Assembly: GCA_019420305.1 (NCBI GenBank)
Contig: JAHZHL010000034.1
Location: 1 to 64,000 of the forward strand
DNA from: Bacillota bacterium
GTDB taxonomy: Bacteria; Bacillota; Clostridia; Peptostreptococcales; Anaerovoracaceae
Reading direction: 5' to 3'
DNA length: 64,000 bases
This document shows, one piece after another, positions 7,905 to 16,100 of the stretch; positions within the stretch are counted from its first letter, which is position 1; each line of letters begins with the position of its first letter. Position numbers and translations under genes: made by a program. The notes under the pieces were generated by a model. It saw only the letters and a list, made by a program, of their open reading frames with translations. It did not search any database and was not told the DNA's origin.

Positions 7905-8921
7905 TTATACCTCTTTTCCAATCAGATAGGTCCAGGATTTCGGGTGGACAACCGAATATGCCAGATAACCGACTACGACGCCGTCAAAGGGCGCGTGAAT
8001 GATTTCCAGCCGGTTGCCGAATACATCGGTGATTTCAGAGAGAACTTCCCCCTTGCGGAATCTTTCCTTGTCTTTTTTCAGAGGTTTGTGGATTCCGCCG
8101 TGATTGCTGTAAAGATAGGTTAAGTTTACTCGGTATTCCGGTGTATATTTTATTACTTCTCCGGGAAGAATGCGGAAAAGACGCATCACATTCTTCAGTC
8201 CGTCCCGGATTCTGGTAATGTCTTCTTCCCGACGGAAATGGCGTACCGACTGCCCTCCGATTTCCGCGGTCACTACCGGAATGCCGGCGAGGTAGGTGTT
8301 CTGATCCATCAGACCATAGGATGCGTTAATATCAATATCCTCCCAGGCAACATCAAAATTCATGGCCCAGGCCATCTTTTGAGACATTTCACTTACGCCA
8401 TCCTCTTTTTTCGGATAGCATACGACAGGAGTCAGATAGAGGGTATTCCCTCCTCCGTGCATGGTAATGAGGCCATCCGATTTTTTTATAAAATGATTGA
8501 AATAGAAATGAGACAGATAATCGGTGGCGGTTCCTGTTTCATTTCCAGGGAACGCCCGGTTCATATCTACCGGCACAAAGTCATCCGCTGAATATCGGTT
8601 CATAGCTCCAAAGGCGTCTAAATTTACGGCCGGAACTCCGACAAAAGCCCCTTCCATATCATCCGGATCCAGGTCAGAGAATACGGCGATAATCCCCTCT
8701 GCCCCCTCGTATTCATCTCCATGGCAGCAGGCGTCCGCCAGCAGAATTCCCCCGGGTTTTTTACCGGAAACCAGCATAATGGGAATCTTAATCCAGTCGC
8801 CGGTAGCTTTACGAACCAGATTCAGATAAAAGGTCTGTTTGGTGCCGCTGTATTTGGCAATCAGATCCTTTAGGTCAAAATCATCCGCAAAGAGTTCCAA
8901 AATATTGTTTTCATATTTCAT
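7905..8921 (-). CDS. Succinylglutamate desuccinylase/aspartoacylase-type (M14-like) zinc deacylase
   Basis: A 338-residue member of the aspartoacylase/succinylglutamate desuccinylase branch of the M14 metallopeptidase fold. The zinc-binding HxxE is in CCHGDEYEG (about residues 67-73), and the distal His is likely that of LITMHGGGN. NRAFPGNETG and a C-terminal beta-rich domain (HAPFDGVVVGYLAYSVVHP) also match the family. It would hydrolyse an N-acyl amino acid or similar amide in the cytoplasm. It is the first gene of the leftward operon, behind a consensus sigma-54 promoter and GAAGGAGGAAG. The actual acyl-amino-acid substrate is unknown. Confidence 0.85.
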   Translation of the reverse strand: MKYENNILELFADDFDLKDLIAKYSGTKQTFYLNLVRKATGDWIKIPIMLVSGKKPGGILLADACCHGDEYEGAEGIIAVFSDLDPDDMEGAFVGVPAVNLDAFGAMNRYSADDFVPVDMNRAFPGNETGTATDYLSHFYFNHFIKKSDGLITMHGGGNTLYLTPVVCYPKKEDGVSEMSQKMAWAMNFDVAWEDIDINASYGLMDQNTYLAGIPVVTAEIGGQSVRHFRREEDITRIRDGLKNVMRLFRILPGEVIKYTPEYRVNLTYLYSNHGGIHKPLKKDKERFRKGEVLSEITDVFGNRLEIIHAPFDGVVVGYLAYSVVHPKSWTYLIGKEV

Positions 8922-8953
8922 GTTGCTTCCTCCTTCATTCGGAACTTTTCAAC

Positions 8954-8968
8954 GCAAAAAATGTGCCA
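8954..8968 (-). promoter_or_regulatory. Consensus sigma-54 (-24/-12) promoter
   Basis: The minus strand reads TGGCAC-ATTTT-TTGC, a perfect match to the TGGCACN5TTGC consensus. It lies 33 bases before the deacylase start and next to a sigma-54 activator gene. A weak dyad TTGC-N9-GCAA at 9012-9028 is a possible upstream activator site. Confidence 0.9.
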
Positions 8969-9032
8969 GTGAATAGAAAAACGGAAAATACACAACTTGT
9001 AAAGAACTTTCTTGCGGGGCCTGGGCAAAAGA

Positions 9033-9070
9033 GAAAAAATACGGGACGAATTTTTTAAAAATCGTCCCGT
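9033..9070 (-). terminator. Terminator overlapping the end of the sigma-54 activator gene
   Basis: Arms ACGGGACGA (9041-9049) and TCGTCCCGT (9062-9070) pair, followed on the minus strand by ATTTTTTCTC. The upstream arm lies inside the last codons of the activator gene. Confidence 0.8.
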
Positions 9071-11058
9071 ATTTTTGAAATTCCACGTTTGTTCTGTTGA
9101 ATCTCAATCAACCCTTTTTTTTGCATCAGATCCAAGAGTTTTCTAAGACGGTACTCTGTAAGGTGCGTCCCGTTATCCTGAAGAATCCGAAGAAGCGTTC
9201 TTCTGCCTAAACTGCGGTAATCTAAAGCGCTTAAAATCTGAGAAATCAGTTCCTGCTCTTCCGCGAGAAATCCTTCCGTACAAGAAGAGGATTCCCGCTG
9301 ATGATCACTTCGGCGCAGCATATAGGGAGGAACATCCTCTGGTGTTAAAATGTTTCCGCCCATCAGTCCCATATAATCAATACAGTTTATTAATTCTCGG
9401 ACATTCCCCTCCCATGGAAGAGATTTTAAAAAGAGCTTTAATTCCGGAGAAAGGATCTTTCTGTTCCATTTTTGTAAAAAGGTTTCCGCGAGAGGGATAA
9501 TATCTTCCCTTCTTTGCCTGAGAGGAGGAATCGGGATCTGAAAAGCGCCAAGCCGGTAATAAAGATCTTTGCGGAAAGCGCATTCAGACAAGAGACTGCT
9601 TAGATTTTCATTGGCAGCGGCTATAACACGGGTATCTACAGGAATCATTCCTTCTCCGCCCACACGCATAATTTCCCGCTCCTGCAGGACGCGCAGCAGT
9701 TTTGCCTGGATTCGCAGAGGCATGTCCCCGATTTCATCCAGAAAAATGGTTCCCTTATGAGCCAGTTCAAATAATCCCTTTTTTCCTCCTTTTTTCGCGC
9801 CGGTAAAGGCTCCCTCCTCATAACCGAACAGTTCGCTTTCCAGAAGTTCCGCCGGAAGAGCCGCGCAGTTGATCGCAACAAAAGGATAATCAGAACGGGC
9901 TGAATAATTGTGAATTGATTGGGCAAATAGCTCCTTCCCTACCCCGCTTTCTCCGGTAATCAGAACAGAAAGCTCTGTGCCCGCCACTTTTTTTGCCGCG
10001 GTGATACACTTTTCCATAACCGCGCTTCTTGTGACGATATCGGAAAAGGAATACTTGGCAGTGAGTCCTTTCTTTGACTGTTTTACTCGGATGCTTTTTT
10101 CCTTTCGCTGAATATCGGTAACATCTTCCAAAGTGATCATAGTTTCCGCGGTGCTTCCATGAAGAATAATCTCCCTTTTGGACACAGCAGCCAGCATGCC
10201 GGTCTGTTCCAGCCGCAGGATTTCGTTGCTGAATTCCCCGTTTTTTTGAATACATTCTGCCAACTCCACGGGAACCGTGGAGTTCAATTCTTTTCCGATT
10301 AACTGGCCGGGTTTTTGCGCTCCCGCCGCTCTGGTAGCAAATTCGTTACACTGAATAATGATATTGTTTTTGTTCAGCAGCAATAATCCCTCGCTGATCA
10401 GATCCAGCGCTGAATTCCAGCGCCCCTCCATTTCAGCGAGAGCCTGCACGGCTTCAAATACCGCGTGATCCACCAGATGAACCTTCTGGGAATAGAGGTT
10501 GAGCCGATGAAGAAGCTCTTCACTGTCAAGAGAAAGCCGCCTGGCGACTTCCATCATAGTCGTATAGCTGATGAGATACCAGCCCAGATGGAAAACAGGA
10601 ATTTCCGCGGGCAGAGCAGTCTGCACGTTTCCAATGGTAAGGCACATACGGATTTCGGGTTCAAGAGGATGTCCGTTTTCGTAAGGAATGAAATTACAGG
10701 TCTCATAGCCGATGGAATTGAGGATTCCGATGGTCTCATAGGCAAACGCCTCTGAGTAATCAGCGACCAGCACTTTACTGTCCGGTTCCAGATGTTCGAG
10801 TACAGTGGTTCTGCTTTTCTCTAAGGTTCGCATAATATAAATGACCGGAATATGATCGGTAATGTATTTGTTGATATACGGGGTTACATCATGACAGGAA
10901 ACCACGATCAGATCAATTTCGTTCAATCCGCAGGGGATATCCTCCAGTACGCTGTAGCCGTAAATTTCAACATCCTCACCGAACATGGAGGAAAGCTGTC
11001 TGGAGTACTGATCCATCGCCTCTCTTTCAAAAGTAACAACAAGAATGTTTTTTTTCAT
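9055..11058 (-). CDS. Sigma-54-dependent transcriptional activator with PrpR-type sensor domain
   Basis: A 667-residue enhancer-binding protein. Residues ~1-180 resemble the PrpR_N small-molecule sensor domain, ~205-310 a PAS-like domain, and ~330-560 the AAA+ core. The core has Walker A GESGVGKE, the sigma-54 contact loop GAFTGA, Walker B GTIFLDEIGDM and the R-finger region FRKDLYYRL. The C-terminus (~590-667) is not a Fis-type helix-turn-helix but a winged-helix-like segment (LRILQDNGTHLTEYRLRKLL). It is transcribed in the same direction as the deacylase operon and lies just upstream of its -24/-12 promoter, which makes it the probable activator. The inducer is presumably a compound of that pathway. 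Confidence 0.92.
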   Translation of the reverse strand: MKKNILVVTFEREAMDQYSRQLSSMFGEDVEIYGYSVLEDIPCGLNEIDLIVVSCHDVTPYINKYITDHIPVIYIMRTLEKSRTTVLEHLEPDSKVLVADYSEAFAYETIGILNSIGYETCNFIPYENGHPLEPEIRMCLTIGNVQTALPAEIPVFHLGWYLISYTTMMEVARRLSLDSEELLHRLNLYSQKVHLVDHAVFEAVQALAEMEGRWNSALDLISEGLLLLNKNNIIIQCNEFATRAAGAQKPGQLIGKELNSTVPVELAECIQKNGEFSNEILRLEQTGMLAAVSKREIILHGSTAETMITLEDVTDIQRKEKSIRVKQSKKGLTAKYSFSDIVTRSAVMEKCITAAKKVAGTELSVLITGESGVGKELFAQSIHNYSARSDYPFVAINCAALPAELLESELFGYEEGAFTGAKKGGKKGLFELAHKGTIFLDEIGDMPLRIQAKLLRVLQEREIMRVGGEGMIPVDTRVIAAANENLSSLLSECAFRKDLYYRLGAFQIPIPPLRQRREDIIPLAETFLQKWNRKILSPELKLFLKSLPWEGNVRELINCIDYMGLMGGNILTPEDVPPYMLRRSDHQRESSSCTEGFLAEEQELISQILSALDYRSLGRRTLLRILQDNGTHLTEYRLRKLLDLMQKKGLIEIQQNKRGISKIRDDF

Positions 11059-11090
11059 CGCAAATTTCCCCCTCTTCCCAAAAGGCTTTC

Positions 11091-11130
11091 TTAAATTATA
11101 GCAGGTACGCGAAGGTTGGCAAGGGAAATC
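11091..11130. repeat. Short dispersed repeat, copy 1
   Basis: The stretch around TTATAGCAGG, followed by CGCG and GTTGGCAAGG, recurs with a few changes at 34876-34916. Here it sits immediately upstream of the activator gene. Confidence 0.5.
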
Positions 11131-11150
11131 GGAAAATCAGGCTTCTTAAC

Positions 11151-11743
11151 TGTCAACACATATGTTACAATTTGATCCGGACTTTTAAACTTCAAACTTA
11201 TCTTAGCTGTCCGGTTGTATCGTGCTTCATGCTTCTGCACTTGTTTCCGAAGTTCTTTTTCACTGGTAAACACTTTCCTTCCATATAGGATCTTCCCATC
11301 TTCTCTATGAGAACGTTCTACCTTTCCGTTCTGCCATGGTGAATATGGTCTTCATCCATCCGGTTGTAATTCGTATAGCTTTTTCTGCGGATCGCCGGCT
11401 TCCGGTAGCTTTTCTTTCGTATCTGTCTGCACATACTTCCGAAGCTTCTTGTATATCCTCTGCTGCAGCATCTGACATATACTTCTGCCAGTCCATATAC
11501 CCCGTTTCGTTTCAACATACGTCGGATCAGAGCCAATTCTTCTTCCGTGTGAGCGCTCGGACTATGTTTCGGCTTTCGTGACCTGAGTGCAAGGCTCCGG
11601 ACGTTTCCATCATACTTTTTTAGTTGTCTATATACAAACTGCCGATTGGTCTGATCGTTTCGTACTGCCTTTGTTACACCATATTTTAAAGCATATTCAC
11701 ATAAACGCTGGCGAAATCTCATTTCTTCAGTTATAATCTTCAT
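11151..11743 (-). pseudogene. Transposase (rve/DDE superfamily), core-deleted
   Basis: The N-terminal ~130 residues, from 11743 leftward, form the helix-turn-helix/leucine-zipper region (YALKYGVTKAVRNDQTN, RRMLKRNGVYGLAEVY). Near 11350 the reading jumps into another frame that encodes only the end of the integrase core (PYSPWQNGKVERSHRED, GRKVFTSEKELRKQVQ). The two catalytic Asp segments between them are missing; the Glu region survives. This is a deletion plus frameshift, so the gene is dead. The 3' reading frame runs out of the element before stopping. Confidence 0.8.
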
Positions 11744-11841
11744 GAGAGATACTCCTTTGATATCTGTTTTTTTGGTCGAAAACTATTTTATCAAAGTATC
11801 TCTCATTTTTTTATTATTCCTGTAACATATGTCTTATCACA
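11151..11841 (-). mobile_element. Internally deleted insertion sequence remnant
   Basis: The ends carry imperfect inverted repeats sharing ACATATGTTACA (left end starting TGTCAAC at 11151, right end complementary at 11821-11841). Between them lies a broken rve/DDE-type transposase. At about 690 bp the element is roughly half the length expected for a complete one, and it lacks the catalytic centre, so it cannot move by itself. No clear target-site duplication was seen. Confidence 0.7.
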
Positions 11842-11853
11842 TTACAGAATTGT

Positions 11854-11898
11854 TTTGAGTGTTCCCATTTGTTCTTGGAAAAAATGGGAACACTCAAA
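11854..11898. repeat. Perfect 17-bp inverted repeat with 11-base loop
   Basis: TTTGAGTGTTCCCATTT (11854-11870) and its exact complement (11882-11898) flank GTTCTTGGAAA. No T-run follows on either side, so it is not an obvious terminator. It sits between the IS remnant and the ATP synthase remnants. Confidence 0.75.
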
Positions 11899-12061
11899 TT
11901 TGGTGCTGCTAGCGGCTTTTTTGTTAAGAAATACTGTCCCATTTAATGGGCTCTCTTTTTTAATAGGAACAGCAATTGCGTTGGCGACTATGAATAAAGT
12001 TCTGTCGCTTCAACAGAAAAGACAAGAAAATAGAAGGAAGGAGAATGAGTTGTGGGTTTAA
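11855..12061 (+). pseudogene. Possible AtpI-like fragment at the head of a fossil ATP synthase operon
   Basis: A 68-codon reading frame. Its first ~15 codons come from the inverted repeat. The rest is hydrophobic and then basic (GLSFLIGTAIALATMNKVLSL, QQKRQENRRKEN), which resembles the C-terminal end of ATP synthase subunit I. It overlaps the atpE-like start by 10 bases, as neighbouring atp genes often do. The identification as atpI rests mainly on this position and on general character, so it is tentative. The 5' part would have been lost when the IS or another rearrangement arrived. Confidence 0.4.
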
Positions 12062-12427
12062 TAGCAATAGGAGCAGCCTTAGCAATTGGTTTGGAAACAA
12101 TCGATCCCGAAATCGGGAAGGGACTTGCTGCGGCAAAGGGACTGGAAGGAATGGAGCATCAGCCGGAGGCTGCGGGGATGTTCCGTACGAATATGATTCT
12201 TTCGTTTGCTTTTATGGAATCCTTAAGTATATATGGGCTTCTCTCAGCCGTTCAGCGTGGCGGAGCAGTTTACCGGCACACCGGGGAAATACCTGCCGCT
12301 CAAGGAAATGATTCGGGGATTTAAAGAGATTCTCGAAGGGAAATATGATGAGATTCTGGAATCCATGTTCCTCTTTGCGGGTGGCATTGATGAAGTCGTA
12401 GAAAGGTTTGAGAAGGGCCATGAGTAA
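12052..12427 (+). pseudogene. atpE (subunit c) joined to the 3' end of atpD (beta subunit), out of frame
   Basis: From a GTG at 12052 behind GGAAGGAG, about 60 codons encode an F-type c subunit: GLIAIGAALAIGLE, then EGMEHQPEAAGMFRTNMI and the ion-binding Glu in AFMESLSIYGLL. At about 12230 the sequence switches frame into the last ~60 residues of the beta subunit (SQPFSVAEQFTGTPGKY, IRGFKEILEGKYDE, GGIDEVVERFEK). Everything between atpE and late atpD (b, delta, alpha, gamma and most of beta) is gone. The c-subunit part has also drifted, with Lys in GKG where a Gln or hydrophobic residue is normal and several lost glycines. This is a deletion fossil, not a working gene. Confidence 0.85.
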
Positions 12428-12868
12428 ACTGATAAGATTGGAGGTTATTACCCCATCGAAGGTTTTTACAGGGGAAAAGTGCGTCTTGTGATTGCCTGTA
12501 CCCTGGAAGGGGATGAAGGGTTCATGGCCGGCCACTCCTGGGCATATAAGCTATTGGATATCGGAGAACTGTGGATTCTGGAAGAAGATAAGGGAAACTA
12601 TAATGATGCGGATTTTCGGATTACGGCAATTGCCGGAGGTTTCATTGATGTGAAAGACAGCATCATTATTTATACCGACGCAGCCGAATGGCCGGAGGAT
12701 ATTGATATGGAAAGGGTGCTCAGCGAAAAGGCGAAAGTGGAGGACTGGCTGACACATTATGCAGGAAATATCGTTAAAACGCTATTTCCGGAATTTCAAA
12801 AAAAGAACTTTAAATGCGCCAGACCCCGCGATCAGCATGTGGAGTGTTGTCGTATTGCAGAAGAATAA
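12420..12868 (+). pseudogene. atpC (ATP synthase epsilon subunit), frameshifted
   Basis: An ATG at 12420 overlaps the stop of the beta-subunit tail (ATGAGTAA), the original operon spacing. The first frame encodes SKLIRLEVITPSKVFTGEK and then stops. The rest of the epsilon subunit continues in another frame from about 12479 (VIACTLEGDEGFMAGHSW, DIGELWI, ITAIAGGFIDVKDS, TDAAEWPEDIDMER). A small indel in the GGGGAAAAG run explains the shift. A short odd tail with several Cys and Arg follows residue ~105. It is the last piece of the fossil F1Fo operon. Confidence 0.85.
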
Positions 12869-12887
12869 AAAAGTAAAACGCGGATGA

Positions 12888-12898
12888 GCATCCTATGC
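12888..12898. promoter_or_regulatory. GCAT-N3-ATGC palindrome, distal site upstream of the Shr-like gene
   Basis: GCATCCTATGC followed by AACAAAG. The same element recurs at 12980, 19164 and 19257, twice in front of each of the two large surface-protein promoters. No known regulator is assigned. Confidence 0.5.
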
Positions 12899-12979
12899 AA
12901 CAAAGTATGGAATTTTGAAATTTCAACCATGATACGAATCGGGAGATCTTATCTGAAATGCGGAATCAAAAGAAACTAT

Positions 12980-12990
12980 GCACAGAGTGC
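12980..12990. promoter_or_regulatory. GCAC-N3-GTGC palindrome, proximal site upstream of the Shr-like gene
   Basis: GCACAGAGTGC followed by AACA, ending 13 bases before the -35 box. This spacing is identical to that of the site at 19257, and it lies 92 bases from the distal copy. Confidence 0.5.
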
Positions 12991-13003
12991 AACATCCCCC
13001 CTC

Positions 13004-13062
13004 TTTACAAGAACCATAAAAAAAGGTAAAATTTGACGGTAAAAGTTAGTTGTTGCTAACTT
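13004..13062 (+). promoter_or_regulatory. Promoter plus DtxR-like operator of the Shr-like gene
   Basis: TTTACA (13004-13009) and TAAAAT (13027-13032) are 17 bases apart. Just downstream lies the palindrome AAGTTAG-N6-CTAACTT (13043-13062), similar to the core of DtxR/IdeR operators. Binding there would block transcription start. The same arrangement occurs at 18197 and 19281. Confidence 0.75.
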
Positions 13063-13156
13063 AAGGCGCGCCAATTAATCATAGTTTCGAATTTCAAATT
13101 TCAGATTTTGAAAGTTGGAAATCAAGGTAGCTCGAAAGATGGGAGGATAGTAAAAC

Positions 13157-16100
13157 ATGGATACACACACCGGACAGCACTGGCTGCGTCGGGGGCTGGC
13201 ATTTTTTCTGATTCTGACACTTTTGCTCAGTATGAGTTCCGTAGGTGTTTTTGCGGAAACAAACGAAAATGAAAAGACCCCGGTGTTCACAAAAAATTCG
13301 AACTATCGTGCGGCAGTCACTCTGAAAAAACCGAGTGACAGCTGGTACAGCAGTTTTTCAGGTTATTATAATACAACTGCAGAAATTACAACAGGAGAAG
13401 ATACAGGCAGCCCGCTGCTTACGCTTACCCTTTATGAAGGGATGAATTATGATTCCTGGGAAGCAGAGTGGTTTACGGATCTGCAGTTTTATCCAAAAGA
13501 CAGTGAAACGCCGATCGAAGATCTGACGTTTACACCGAAAGATGAAACCAGTGGATACAATACGGTAAAAGGGACGGTAACGTTCACCCTTCCGTATCTG
13601 GATGAAAGCGGATCCTATAAAGGACACGGCACATTAAACAGCGCGGCAGAGAGCGATGTGGAACTGGTAATTGACTGGAGCACACTGGAAAAGGTTTTGC
13701 CTGCCGCAAAGGCTCCTGTGATCAAACCTGTCGGCGGGGAGTTTGAGAAAACACAGACCGTAACTTTGGAAAGCGAAACAGAAAACGCAGTCATTTTGTA
13801 TACCCTTGACGGCACAGATCCCGCATATACAGATGGTAGCGGGCAGACGGGAACGGAATACAAAGAGCCGATTACACTGACGAAGAGCGCGACCGTGAAA
13901 GCGATCGCATATGTCCCGGAGCAATATGCCGCAAGTACCATTTCCAGCGCTGCGTTTCAGAGGACAACTCTGCCGGATTTTGAAGCAGACAGCGAATACT
14001 CTGTTTCTGTTCAGGCAGAGGATGAAAATTATGATATTCCGGGATTGATCGACACAAAGGCTGTGGCGTATACAGGTGGAGACGGGCAGCTGAGCCGGCT
14101 GCGTCTGACAATGCTCTCCGACTGGTCAGACAATTCCGTATCTGCTTTGACCATCCACCAGACAGAAAACAGCAAAGAGGAAAGCGATTTAAAGGAAGTT
14201 GAAATTTCTCCGGCATCCGGAACTTCCGGATATAAAGAGATCGTAGGAACTGCCATGATCGATCTTCCTTATGCCGGTCTTGGTAAAAACTATACCGGAA
14301 CCTTTACCCTGAAAAACGGAACGGCAGGCAGCTATATATTGACCGTTTCCTGGGATACGGCTGAGAAAAAACTGCCTCAGGTAAAAACGCCTGTGTTTTC
14401 ACCTGAGGGAGGTGCTATCCGTGAGAAAACAGAAGTGAAAATCAGCTGTGAAACAGAAGGTGCTTCCATCTATTACACTACAGATGGAAAAACACCGACT
14501 GAGGACAGCACGCTTTATGAAGCAGAGAAACCTGTTTCTATCGAAAAAACAACAACGCTGAAAGCGATTGCGGTAAAAGAAGGTATGGAAACCAGCCAGG
14601 AAGCTTCCGCAGTATATACCTGGGAACTCCTCGGCGGAATTTCCAAAGCTGAGCTGACACAGGGAAAAGAATATGATACGATCCGGCTTTATACATCCGA
14701 TCGGACTTATTATGATGCCGTATCCGAAGATGCGCTTTCTGCCACCGATTATTTCATTCATGCTTCTCAGGGAGAGAAGGAGGAAAAATTCGTATACAAC
14801 GGAGGCATCGGCGGATTTACGGTTCAGTATAATGAAGAAACATCCGAAGGGATTGTGACTCTCAATCTGGATAAGGAAGCCTGGAACACATTCGAACCGC
14901 TCACGCTGGATATTGTAATGAAAGCGTTTCAGAATAAGCATCTGGAACTGGATCTGTCCGATCCGGATAATGTAACCCTTACGCAGAAGGACACAGACTC
15001 TACCGCCTCAGAGGGGAACGTAATTCCTGTTTCGGAAATGAAGGCCGGAAATACTTATACGGGGACATTCAAAGCCTATCGAATTGACGATAGCAGCACA
15101 GAATCCATGTTGGGAGGATTTTTTGATAAAAATGTAAAACTTTCTGTCGCTGCGGACGGAACGATAACCGCTTCTTTCTATAATACGGTTTATGCGGATT
15201 CCATGCTGGATTTTGCTGTACAGGGAAGCGATGGGACTTGGAAAGGCGCAATCAAAGACGGCAAAAGAGAACCGGAAAAAGACGCTTCCGGAAAAATAAC
15301 GGCTGCGGTTTACACACTGCCGGTTTCTTCTCTTTCCGGCGGCGATCTGATCGCTGCGGTTAATGTTCAGGCTATGGGTGGATCGGAAGCAATGAACGGG
15401 AGCTACGATAGCTATACGCAGGTCAAACTGGTATTCGACGATACAGTAACGGAAGGATTTTCCGGATTTGCGGTGAACAATTCCGGAATGACTAGAGAAA
15501 AAATAAAAAACCGCGCACTAATGACGATAAAAGGCATGGATGCCGATCGCGATGGCTATGTTTCTGACAGCGAACTGCAATCCTATCAGTTCTCCGCTGA
15601 GGAAAAAAGTCTGGATTTAAGCTACAGTACAGTGAGCAGCCACTACAGCGTTTTCGATGATTTTGCTATGCAGGATATTTCCTGGCTGAAAAAGCTGGGG
15701 GACAAATCCCTGGAGTCCATTAATCTCTCCGGCTGCAGTATTACCGAGTTGAATGATGAACTGAAAGGTTTCACAAAGCTGACTTCACTAAACCTCTCAG
15801 CAAACTGTATCTCTGAGATTGCAGACGATGCCTTTTCGGATCTTTCTAAACTCAAGGATCTGAAACTCTCTACGAACCTGTTGACTTCGATCAGTAAAGA
15901 CCTGTTTTCCGGGCTTTCTCAAGTCGGAACCGGAAATGATTCGGTGTTGGATCTGAGTAATAACAGGATTTCCCGTATTGAAAAAGGCGCGTTTGATGAT
16001 ATGGAAAGCATTACTGGCGTGTATCTGGCAGAAAACCAGATAACTTCTGTAAGCGAAGGCGTTTTCCCACAGAGGAAAAACTTTACCTGGATTTCGCTTT

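Noticed and set aside
11855..12061. Treating the small frame before the atpE remnant as an intact novel gene
   Set aside because: Its start lies in the inverted repeat, and the remainder looks like the end of an AtpI-type protein in operon order with other atp fragments.
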